Assembly: GCA_003242425.1 (NCBI GenBank)
Contig: QGUL01000054.1
Span: forward strand, 1 to 8,462
DNA from: Pseudomonadota bacterium
GTDB taxonomy: Bacteria > Pseudomonadota > Gammaproteobacteria > Burkholderiales > SG8-39
DNA: 8,462 bases
Direction: 5' to 3'
In this document: in pieces, positions 1 through 6,467 of the stretch
Layout of the letters: every line of letters starts with the position of its first letter
Numbering within the stretch: position 1 is the first letter of the stretch
Notes under the pieces: generated by a model
Told to the model about the DNA's origin: nothing
The model's input: the letters and a program-made list of their open reading frames with translations, nothing else
Databases searched by the model: none
Translations under genes and position numbers: made by a program

Positions 1-73
1 TCAGGCGCGCCTTGCGCCATCGGAACAGCGCGACGGCCGCAGGCGAAAAGTGGAGCAGTCGCGTGCCTGCCAT
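1..73 (-). CDS. Start of an unidentified gene following mshG (truncated by window edge)
   Basis: An ATG at 73-71 opens a reading frame that runs off the left edge after 24 codons; the protein begins MAGTRLLHFSPAAVALFRWR. It starts 9 bases after the mshG stop, on the same strand, with a weak AGGCGG-like ribosome site about 5 bases before the ATG, so it is very likely the next gene of the operon. I do not recognise the family from so short a piece. The hydrophobic run followed by a basic patch (RWRKAR) could be the first beta strands of a soluble domain or an N-terminal anchor. In MSHA-like loci, accessory membrane proteins, PilM/N/O-like proteins or pilins can follow the platform gene, but which of these this is cannot be told. 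Confidence 0.55.
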   Translation of the reverse strand, partial: MAGTRLLHFSPAAVALFRWRKARL

Positions 74-82
74 GGTGACCGC

Positions 83-1282
83 CTAGATTCCGATCTGGCT
101 GACGGTGTCGTAGATCGGTCCGAGCACCGACAGCATGACCCACAGCATCAAAGCGCCGAGAATGACTGTCAGCGCGGGTTCGATCATGGCCTGCGCTTTG
201 GCGATCGCTTCCCGCACTTCACGGGTGTAGAAATAGTTCACGTTGAGCAGCGCGCGGTCGAGCGCGCCGGTGCTTTCGCCGACCTGCACCATGCGCACCA
301 CCAGCGGTGGAAACAGGTCCACTTCTTGGAACGCAGCCGTCACGTTCCTGCCGTCGGCGATTTGCAGTCCGACGCGCCTCAAGCCTGCCTGTACGGCCGC
401 GTTGCCCGCCGAGTCCTCCGCGGCCCGAATGGCATCGGTGACGGGGATGCCCGACGAATACATGAGCGCGAACACGCTGATGAAGCGCGAGAGGACGACC
501 TTCTGGAGAATGGGGCCTGCGACCGGCAGGTGCAGCTTCAGCGCGTCCACGCGCCGGCGCACCAGCGGGTTGCGTGCCGCAAGCGCCTTGAGCGCAAGAA
601 TGCCAAGTGCCGGTACGAGCACGATCGCCCAGCCGTAGCGGACGAAGACGTCCGAAACGGCGATGAGCAGGCGGGTGTGCGGCGGGATGCTCCGCCCCAT
701 CGATCCGACGAAAGCCGTCATCTGCGGGACGAGGTGCACCATCATGAAGAAAATCACCGCCACGAGGAGCGTTGCCACGATCGCCGGATAGATCATGATT
801 CTTTTGGTATGCGCCGCGAGCTCGTCCTCCCATTTGAGGTTGTCGGTGAGGTTGCGCAGCACCTCCTGCAGGCGTCCGGTTTCTTCGCCGGCGCGAACGA
901 GCGAACGCGTCACGGAATCGAATGCCGCAGGGTAGTGGGACATGGCGCCGGAGAGCGGCTGGCCGCCCTGGATCGCTTCGATCAGTCCGGAGACGACCTC
1001 GCGAAAGCGCAGGCTGTCGACGCCGTTGCGCAGATCGTTCAGGCCTTCGAGCATCGGTACGCCGGCGGACGTCAGCTGCTCCAGCTGGAGAAAGAAATTG
1101 ATCAGGTCGCGGCGCTTCACGCCGCGCCCCACGCCGCGCCGGTTTTTGGCGGGGTTGCCGACGACGAGATCCAGGCCCATGCGCTTGAGGCGCAGTTCCA
1201 GGTCGACGAGGTTCAGCGCGTCGATCTGGCCGTGGAGGGTCTTGCCGGCGGCGTCGATCGCCTTGTACCTGTAGAGCGTCAC
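83..1282 (-). CDS. mshG: MshG/GspF-family inner-membrane platform protein
   Basis: This 399-residue protein is the polytopic inner-membrane platform of an MSHA-type pilus or type II secretion-like machine, on which the cytoplasmic ATPase acts to push pilin subunits into the fibre. The usual GspF-family double domain is visible. Repeat one (about 61-185) carries SAGVPMLEGL at 72-81 and AGEETGRL at 131-138. Repeat two (about 265-390) carries SSGIPVTDAI at 276-285 and VGESTGAL at 334-341. Three hydrophobic spans lie at about 163-187, 216-236 and 366-390. The length is normal for the family (about 400). The start is GTG, supported by GGAG at 1289-1292, six bases upstream and inside the last codons of mshE, so translation is probably coupled. 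The MshG name rests on the mshL-mshN-mshE context; from sequence alone it could equally be called GspF or PilC. Confidence 0.93.
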   Translation of the reverse strand: MTLYRYKAIDAAGKTLHGQIDALNLVDLELRLKRMGLDLVVGNPAKNRRGVGRGVKRRDLINFFLQLEQLTSAGVPMLEGLNDLRNGVDSLRFREVVSGLIEAIQGGQPLSGAMSHYPAAFDSVTRSLVRAGEETGRLQEVLRNLTDNLKWEDELAAHTKRIMIYPAIVATLLVAVIFFMMVHLVPQMTAFVGSMGRSIPPHTRLLIAVSDVFVRYGWAIVLVPALGILALKALAARNPLVRRRVDALKLHLPVAGPILQKVVLSRFISVFALMYSSGIPVTDAIRAAEDSAGNAAVQAGLRRVGLQIADGRNVTAAFQEVDLFPPLVVRMVQVGESTGALDRALLNVNYFYTREVREAIAKAQAMIEPALTVILGALMLWVMLSVLGPIYDTVSQIGI

Positions 1283-1285
1283 CGG

Positions 1286-3007
1286 TCACTCCATCCTGTC
1301 GGTGAGATCGACCACGCGCAGCAGCTCCTGCAACGAGGTCGAGCCGTCCAACACCCGGCGCGTGCCGTTGTCTGCCAGCGTCCGGAAGCCTTTGGCGAGC
1401 GCGCGGCGCAGCAACTCGCGGCCGGTGGCGCGGCCGGCGATCATTTCGTCCATTTCGGCGTCGATTTTGAGCAGCTCCATGATGGCGAGCCGCCCGCGAT
1501 AGCCCTGATAGTCGCAGCGGTCGCAGCCGATCGGGCGGTAGATGTGCTGCATGGCGCCGGCATCGCGGCCCAGGAGTTTGTGTTCCGCCTCGTCGGGCAC
1601 ATACGGCTGGCGGCAATGCGTGCAGAGACGGCGTACCAGCCGCTGCGCGACGATGCCGATGATGTTGCCCGCCATGATCTCCGCGGAAACGCCGATATCC
1701 AGCAGCCGGGGGATGGCACCGATGGCGGAGCTCGAATGCAGGGTCGAATACACCTGATGGCCGGTCATGGCGGCGCGAAAAGCCATGTGCGCCGTGTCCT
1801 CGTCGCGGATCTCGCCGACCAGAATGACATCGGGATCCTGGCGCATCATGGAACGGATGCCGTTGGCAAAATCGAGTTTGGCCGCTTCGTTGACCGAGGT
1901 CTGGCGGATCAGCGGCATCGGGTACTCGACCGGATCCTCCAGTGTCATGATGTTGATGCCGTCGTGGCTGATGTGGTTGAGGATCGAATACAGGGTGGTG
2001 GTCTTGCCGCTGCCGGTTGGTCCGGTGACGAGGATGATGCCCTCGGGACGCGCGATCATCCGCTTGAGCAGCATCAACTGGTCCTCGTGCAGGCCGAGCG
2101 CTTCCAGCGGCACGATGCCCTTCTGCCGGTCGAGGATGCGCAGCACGATGTTCTCGCCGTGGGTGGTGAGTTGCGAGGACACCCGGAAATCGACCTGCCG
2201 TCCCGTGAGCGAAAGCGAAATGCGGCCGTCCTGCGGCGCGCGCGTCTCGGCGATGTTCATTCTCGCCATCACTTTGATGCGCACAGCCATCGCGGGCCAG
2301 TAGTTCCTGTGCAACGAGCGGATCTGGCGCAGTACGCCGTCGATGCGGTAGCGGATGCGCAGGAAGCTCGCCTCGGGTTCGAAATGGATGTCGGAGGCAC
2401 CGCGTTCCACGGCGTCGGCGAGCAGCGCGGAGACGAGCCTCACCACGGGCTGGCTGTATTCGTCGCCTGAAGCCGCGAGGCTCTGATAATCGATTTCGCC
2501 CGTCTCGATCTCGTGCAGGATGCCGTCGATCGACAGCTCGTGGCCGTAGTACTGCTCGATGGCCCGTGCGATCTCGGATTCGCCCGCCAGGCGCAGCTCC
2601 AGCTCGTACTGTCCGTGCAAGTGCGCCCGGATCTGATCGAGAGCGACCAGGTCGTTGGTATCGGAGACGGCGAGGATCAGCACATGACGCTCCCGGTCCA
2701 GCGCGACCGGGAAGACGTTGTGCCGCCTGGCGACGTCGCGCGGCACGAGCCGAAGGGCGTTCGGATCGACGACGATCCTCGACAGGTCCGCGCTCCGCAG
2801 TCCGAGTTTTTCCGACAGTGCGTCGCGCAACGTGGCCTCGGACACGAAACCCAGTTGCACGAGCAGTTTGCCGACCGGCTGCCGGGATTTCATCTGCTCG
2901 AGCAGCGCGATGCGCAGCTGGTCCTCCGTCAGGATGCCCTGGGCGATGAGGAACTGGCCGAGATGGCGCTGGGCTTGTGCGCGGGTTTCCATTGCGGCAC
3001 GGATCAT
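1286..3007 (-). CDS. mshE: MshE/GspE-family pilus assembly ATPase
   Basis: This 573-residue cytoplasmic hexameric ATPase powers fibre assembly through the platform protein. The N-terminus has the two 24-residue motifs of an MshEN (c-di-GMP-sensing) domain at 15-38 and 44-67, separated by the usual 5-residue linker; the first arginine of both is replaced (His15, Pro44). The ATPase domain shows Walker A GPTGSGKT (329-336), the Asp box LEDPVEY (356-362), Walker B with VGEIRD (397-402) and the His box TGHQVYSTLH (415-424). A zinc-type tetracysteine follows (Cys462, Cys465, Cys495, Cys498). Length and order are normal for MshE/GspE/PilB. The first ATG overlaps the mshN stop by 4 bases (ATGA), favouring translational coupling. 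A second in-frame ATG at 2992 (Met6) is possible; neither has a clear Shine-Dalgarno site. An extension motor is more likely than a retraction (PilT) motor because of the long N-terminal domain. Confidence 0.94.
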   Translation of the reverse strand: MIRAAMETRAQAQRHLGQFLIAQGILTEDQLRIALLEQMKSRQPVGKLLVQLGFVSEATLRDALSEKLGLRSADLSRIVVDPNALRLVPRDVARRHNVFPVALDRERHVLILAVSDTNDLVALDQIRAHLHGQYELELRLAGESEIARAIEQYYGHELSIDGILHEIETGEIDYQSLAASGDEYSQPVVRLVSALLADAVERGASDIHFEPEASFLRIRYRIDGVLRQIRSLHRNYWPAMAVRIKVMARMNIAETRAPQDGRISLSLTGRQVDFRVSSQLTTHGENIVLRILDRQKGIVPLEALGLHEDQLMLLKRMIARPEGIILVTGPTGSGKTTTLYSILNHISHDGINIMTLEDPVEYPMPLIRQTSVNEAAKLDFANGIRSMMRQDPDVILVGEIRDEDTAHMAFRAAMTGHQVYSTLHSSSAIGAIPRLLDIGVSAEIMAGNIIGIVAQRLVRRLCTHCRQPYVPDEAEHKLLGRDAGAMQHIYRPIGCDRCDYQGYRGRLAIMELLKIDAEMDEMIAGRATGRELLRRALAKGFRTLADNGTRRVLDGSTSLQELLRVVDLTDRME

Positions 3008-4248
3008 GGGTCGAGTTCGCCGAGACGGGCCGCGGCTTCGTCAACCGGGAACGCGGCCGGATGCGTCGCCGCGAGCTCCAAGGCCTTCCGGTAGTACTCC
3101 AGCGCAAGCTGCGGCCGGCGCAGCCGGTCGAGGCTCACCGCGAGATTGAAGGCGTAGTCGGGATGCGTCGGTTCGCTGACGTAGGCCTTGAAATAGGCGC
3201 GTTGCGCTTCGGGCCAGCGATGCTGCGCGGCGTAGAGGTTGCCCAGCGCGAAATGCAGCACGCCGGCGTCGGGGTATCGTGCGATGAGATGCTTGAGCCG
3301 GCTTTCCGTAGCGACGGGATCGCCCTGGGCACGCATGCCGAGCAGCCCCGCATGCGCGTAGGGATCGCGCGGATCGCGTTCGAGCAACTGAAGGTAGTGC
3401 GCTTCGGCGCTTGCGTAGCGTCGTTCGCGCACGTCGATCGCCGCCAGGCCGAGCAGCGCATCGCGGCCGAACGCGTCGTCGCGCAGTGCCTGTTCGTAGT
3501 ATTTGCGAGCGGCTGCGAGATCGCCCGCGTGGAAAGCGTTGTAACCCAGTTCCGCTGCGGAGGGCCCCTGCGTTTGCGAGGCCACCAGTGTGATGGCGGT
3601 GTCGGAGGACGCAGCCGCCGTTGCGGCCGTCGTGGTTTTTGTGGTGCGCCCTGCGGTTTGGCTTCCCGATGAGCGGGAGAGCGTTCCTGCGGAAGGCGTA
3701 CGGACGGGCGGACGTTTTTCTTCGGGTGCGGGGTGCCCGCTTTCCGGGGCGGCAAAGGCTGCGACCGCGAGATGCGATGCTGGCGGTGGAGCGAGGTCAA
3801 TGCCGGCGGCGATGGGCGCCGAGGGATGCGCAACGGTACTGTGGGGCTGCAACTGGTGCCAGAAGTATCCGATTACGCTCAGTGCCGCCGCGCCCAGCAC
3901 GCCGAGCGCGAGATGGAAGGGTCTACGCGAATTGGGCTTCGAAGCCCGCGTTTCGAACCGCGCGTTATGCCCGGATGCACCGCGATCCGCCGGCTGGACG
4001 GATGTTTGCGCTTCAACCTTCGAGGCACCGGGTTGAGATTCGAAGGGGGCCAGATCCTCGGGCAGGATCACTACCGGTTGGGCGAGCTCGGGCAGGTCGT
4101 CGCGGGTCAGGTGCGGTACGGGATCGGAGGCGGCCGGTTTCAGCGGTTCGAGCGCCAACGGCCGTCCGCAGACGGCCGTGCGGACTTCGTCCGCTTCCGG
4201 TTGCGCCTGGTGGGCAGCGCGTTTGAGGACGTCGAACGGTTGGCTCAT
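3004..4248 (-). CDS. mshN: MshN-like TPR protein with one membrane span
   Basis: This 414-residue protein is predicted to be bitopic: about 110 cytoplasmic residues rich in acidic residues and proline, one hydrophobic span at about 111-129, then a large periplasmic part. A low-complexity Thr/Ala/Ser stretch (about 183-225) links the span to a C-terminal TPR array (about 232-395). TPR-like units include GYNAFHAGDLAAARKYYEQAL (235-255), the segment 266-291, LGNLYAAQHRWPEAQRAYFKA (335-355) and the segment 366-391. This matches the layout of MshN, the TPR component of MSHA loci, thought to act in assembly or stability of the pilus apparatus; its precise role is not settled. The ATG start overlaps the mshL stop by 4 bases, and GAGGAG at 4259-4264 lies 10 bases upstream. 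The function comes mainly from position between a secretin and a MshE-type ATPase, so the symbol is moderately certain. Confidence 0.75.
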   Translation of the reverse strand: MSQPFDVLKRAAHQAQPEADEVRTAVCGRPLALEPLKPAASDPVPHLTRDDLPELAQPVVILPEDLAPFESQPGASKVEAQTSVQPADRGASGHNARFETRASKPNSRRPFHLALGVLGAAALSVIGYFWHQLQPHSTVAHPSAPIAAGIDLAPPPASHLAVAAFAAPESGHPAPEEKRPPVRTPSAGTLSRSSGSQTAGRTTKTTTAATAAASSDTAITLVASQTQGPSAAELGYNAFHAGDLAAARKYYEQALRDDAFGRDALLGLAAIDVRERRYASAEAHYLQLLERDPRDPYAHAGLLGMRAQGDPVATESRLKHLIARYPDAGVLHFALGNLYAAQHRWPEAQRAYFKAYVSEPTHPDYAFNLAVSLDRLRRPQLALEYYRKALELAATHPAAFPVDEAAARLGELDP

Positions 4249-5927
4249 GAACGTCCCGCTCCTCGCAGGGTGCGCGCCGGGTGCGGCTCGCGCATGAAGT
4301 CGTCACCCGGCAGGAAGCTGCGGTAGCCGCGGTAGTCGCCATCGAGGCTCGGATCGTCGACGACCACGGGCCGGATGAAGATGACGAGTTCGGTTTTGCT
4401 GTTGGCCTGATTCTTCCCGGCGAACAACTCGCCGATGAGCGGAATCCCGTTAAGACCGGGCACCGTGTCGTCGACCGCGTCGACGGCATCCTCGATCAGC
4501 CCGCCCATGACGGCGATTTCGCCGCTGCGCAAGTGGATGACCGACTCGAGCTCGCGTTGCTGGATCTGAGGGATGCTGCTGACGATGCCCCGGTCGGGGC
4601 AGGGATCGATTGCCCCGCAGGGATTGCGCAGGGTAGGGTTGGGGTCCGGAACGGCGCCGCTGACCCGGGAAATCGTCGGCTTGAGGTTGAGCAGCACGTT
4701 GCCGTTGCCGTCGATCTGGGGCGTTACGTTCATGATGAAACCGACAGAAACGCTGTGCGGGGTGGTATTGACCGTGCTAAGGGTGCTGCTCTCCGTCTGG
4801 CTGGTGGACGCTTCGACGGTGAAGTACACCAGGTTCTCCACCACCTTGAGGACCGCGGTCTGGTTGTTCAGCACGCTGACGCGAGGGCTGGACAGCACTC
4901 TCAGGGTGCCGAACTGGTCGAGCAGCTTGATCCGTGCCGTGAAGTCCTCGGAGGTGTAATCGAGCGTGAAGACGCCGGGCAGCGGCTCGTCGATGCCGCG
5001 CGCGGGCACCTCGCTCGAAATCGATCCGGAGAATCCGGCGGAGCCGCGCAGGAAAGCGTTCCAGTCGATGCCTTGCTGGTAGTTGCGGTTCAGGCGCACT
5101 TCGACGATGGTCGCTTCGATCAGCACCTGACGCTTGGCATTGGCGAGCACCAGATCGAGATACTCCTGGATTTTTTCGTGCTGCCGGGCGGTGGCGCGGA
5201 CGGTAAGCAGACCGGCTTCGCGGTTCGAGATCACCGAGGCGGCTTCCCTGAACATCGTGCCCGGCACGACGTTCGCATCGACCGCCGCGACGTTTGCAGA
5301 AGCGGGGAGGATCTTGTCGGTTTCCCGGAGGATGGCCTCGACGTTCTTTTCCAGCGTGTCCCAGAAGTGGTTGACGGCGACGTTCTGCACCGTGAGTGTG
5401 GAAGCGTTCGGGCTCGACGTCTCCGCCTGTGTGCCGGCCGCGCTGGCCGAAAGAATGTTGCCGGAAATGCTGACCGAGCCGCGCGCCTCGCGCTGCATGT
5501 TCACATAGTCGATCCTGTAGATCCGCAGGTACGGCGTGTCCGGCATCACCACCAGATTGGGGCCGTCCAGTTCGTAACGCATGTCCACCTGCTTGGAAAT
5601 GCGTTCGAGCAGTTGCGGCAGCGTCTGGTCGATGGCGTTGAGCGTCACGGTGCCCGTGATGCCCGGATGGATGTCGACGTTGAGTCTCGCGTCGCGCGCC
5701 AGCGCGAACAGCAGTTCGCGCGCGGGCACGTCGTGAACGGTGACGCTGAAGGTTTCGAGCGGCGGTTTCGGCCGGGGCAACGGCACCGGCAGCGTCTGCA
5801 CGGGCGCGGGAATGCGCGTCACGGGCGGCGGCTCGCTGCGGCCCAGATGTCCGTCGGAGTGCTTCATCGGCTGAAAGCAACCGCCGAGCAACACGGCCGT
5901 GCCGCAGGCAATGAGCGGTCTGAGCAT
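4245..5927 (-). CDS. mshL: MshL-type secretin, outer-membrane lipoprotein
   Basis: This 560-residue protein should form the ring-shaped outer-membrane channel through which the fibre leaves. The first residues, MLRPLIACGTAVLLGGC, are a lipoprotein signal peptide with cleavage before Cys17; Phe18 at +2 gives no inner-membrane retention signal. A proline-rich linker (33-57) precedes an STN-like domain (about 59-112), a secretin N-type region (about 134-265) and the C-terminal secretin barrel domain (about 267-522), with LRVLSSPRVSVLNNQTA at 342-358 and VPGLNGIPLIGELF at 489-502. The frame opens 17 codons earlier with a TTG, but the ATG at 5927 is chosen because it yields the signal peptide and has GGAGGA at 5931-5936. 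Spacing of that site is rather short (3-4 bases). A short cysteine-containing insertion (Cys437, Cys443) lies in the secretin domain. This is the first gene of the operon. Confidence 0.93.
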   Translation of the reverse strand: MLRPLIACGTAVLLGGCFQPMKHSDGHLGRSEPPPVTRIPAPVQTLPVPLPRPKPPLETFSVTVHDVPARELLFALARDARLNVDIHPGITGTVTLNAIDQTLPQLLERISKQVDMRYELDGPNLVVMPDTPYLRIYRIDYVNMQREARGSVSISGNILSASAAGTQAETSSPNASTLTVQNVAVNHFWDTLEKNVEAILRETDKILPASANVAAVDANVVPGTMFREAASVISNREAGLLTVRATARQHEKIQEYLDLVLANAKRQVLIEATIVEVRLNRNYQQGIDWNAFLRGSAGFSGSISSEVPARGIDEPLPGVFTLDYTSEDFTARIKLLDQFGTLRVLSSPRVSVLNNQTAVLKVVENLVYFTVEASTSQTESSTLSTVNTTPHSVSVGFIMNVTPQIDGNGNVLLNLKPTISRVSGAVPDPNPTLRNPCGAIDPCPDRGIVSSIPQIQQRELESVIHLRSGEIAVMGGLIEDAVDAVDDTVPGLNGIPLIGELFAGKNQANSKTELVIFIRPVVVDDPSLDGDYRGYRSFLPGDDFMREPHPARTLRGAGRS

Positions 5928-5945
5928 CGCTCCTCCGATAACGAA

Positions 5946-6022
5946 CGCGCAGACGGAAGTTGACGGGTGATCGAGCAAGCGCCGGAACGCCGGCGTTGCG
6001 GGGCGAATTGTTCGTCTGCGCG
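5946..6022 (-). repeat. Inverted repeat enclosing a palindrome in the mshL leader
   Basis: CGCGCAGACG at 5946-5955 is the exact reverse complement of CGTCTGCGCG at 6013-6022 (10 bases, 57 apart). Between them, AACGCCGGCGTT at 5986-5997 is a perfect 12-base palindrome. If transcribed toward mshL, the outer arms could pair around an inner hairpin, with the 5946 arm ending 18 bases before the mshL start codon and just outside its ribosome site. It could instead be a pair of protein-binding sites. GC-rich DNA yields such repeats by chance, so a function is only inferred. Confidence 0.4.
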
Positions 6023-6433
6023 AACGGCGACGCGAGCCGTTGTTTTGGCGCCGTTGCGACTTATTGCGCGTTCACCGGTGTACTGATGCGACGTTGTGGT
6101 AGCGCGGATATCGTGCTTCGAGCGATTGCGGTAATCCGCTTATGAGTGTGTGCTTGGCGCACGAACGGGTAATGCATGCGGACACGCGCCTCGCATAGCG
6201 TTTTCCTTCTTCAAGCGATGCGTAGAAGTCTTTCGATATCGCGCAACATGTTTCGATCGGTGCAGCGGCATGCAGATGAGGTTGCGCGGTGTCGCATGTC
6301 GAGCGAGGCTCGTTTGCCGGCGGCGGCTCTATGCAAGCGCGGGGCGCGGTTGGCGCGTATGCGGCGCTTTCTCCGGTTGCACGAACGGTGCCGTTGAAAA
6401 CGAGAGCGGTACGGCGAGGGGTGGGAATGGAAC

Positions 6434-6456
6434 GCGGGCGCCGGAGCGGCGCCCGC
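6434..6456 (-). terminator. Hairpin just after the response regulator stop codon
   Basis: GCGGGCGCC at 6434-6442 and GGCGCCCGC at 6448-6456 form a perfect 9-base-pair GC stem with a 5-base loop, starting 11 bases after the regulator stop. On the minus strand the stem is followed by GTTCCATTCC, which is pyrimidine-rich but not a true T-run. It fits a weak intrinsic terminator or an mRNA 3'-end stabiliser, and suggests that the regulator is not simply co-transcribed with mshL. Confidence 0.55.
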
Positions 6457-6467
6457 ACGGGACTGCA

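Larger units (their letters stand above)
5928..6467. other. 540-base region without a convincing protein gene
   Basis: No open frame here has recognisable protein character; the longer ones are arginine-, alanine- and proline-rich readings of GC-rich DNA. It looks less GC-rich than the flanking genes by eye. It should contain the promoter of the mshL operon, but I found no good sigma-70 pair and no GG-N10-GC sigma-54 element with proper flanking bases on the minus strand. A weak -10-like CAATAA (minus strand, 6066-6061) has no matching -35. Contents seen: the hairpin next to the regulator stop (6434-6456), a long-range inverted repeat (5946-6022) enclosing a 12-base palindrome, and an 18-codon minus-strand ORF (6196-6140) preceded by AGAAGGA with 7-base spacing. 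The latter is too short to call a gene. Confidence 0.6.

Noticed and set aside
50..2470. An 806-codon open frame on the plus strand opposite mshG and mshE
   Set aside because: It lies antisense to two clearly conserved genes and encodes a His/Arg/Asp/Ala-rich protein with no recognisable domain. Long antisense frames are expected in GC-rich DNA.
219..3107. A 962-codon minus-strand frame across mshG and mshE
   Set aside because: It is an alternative-frame reading of both genes, very rich in Arg, Pro, Ala and Gly, with no domain; the true frames carry Walker motifs and GspF repeats.
4281..5963. A 560-codon plus-strand frame opposite mshL
   Set aside because: Antisense shadow of the secretin with no domain signature.
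6342..6370. GG-N10-GC spacing (TTGGCGCGTATGCGGCGC) resembling a sigma-54 promoter on the plus strand
   Set aside because: The TT before the -12 GC is missing and no plus-strand gene follows; such spacing is common by chance in GC-rich DNA.
6072..6458. A 128-codon minus-strand frame in the region upstream of mshL
   Set aside because: Its start lies next to the terminator-like hairpin, it has no clear ribosome site, and its composition is Arg/Ala/Pro-rich without domain features.
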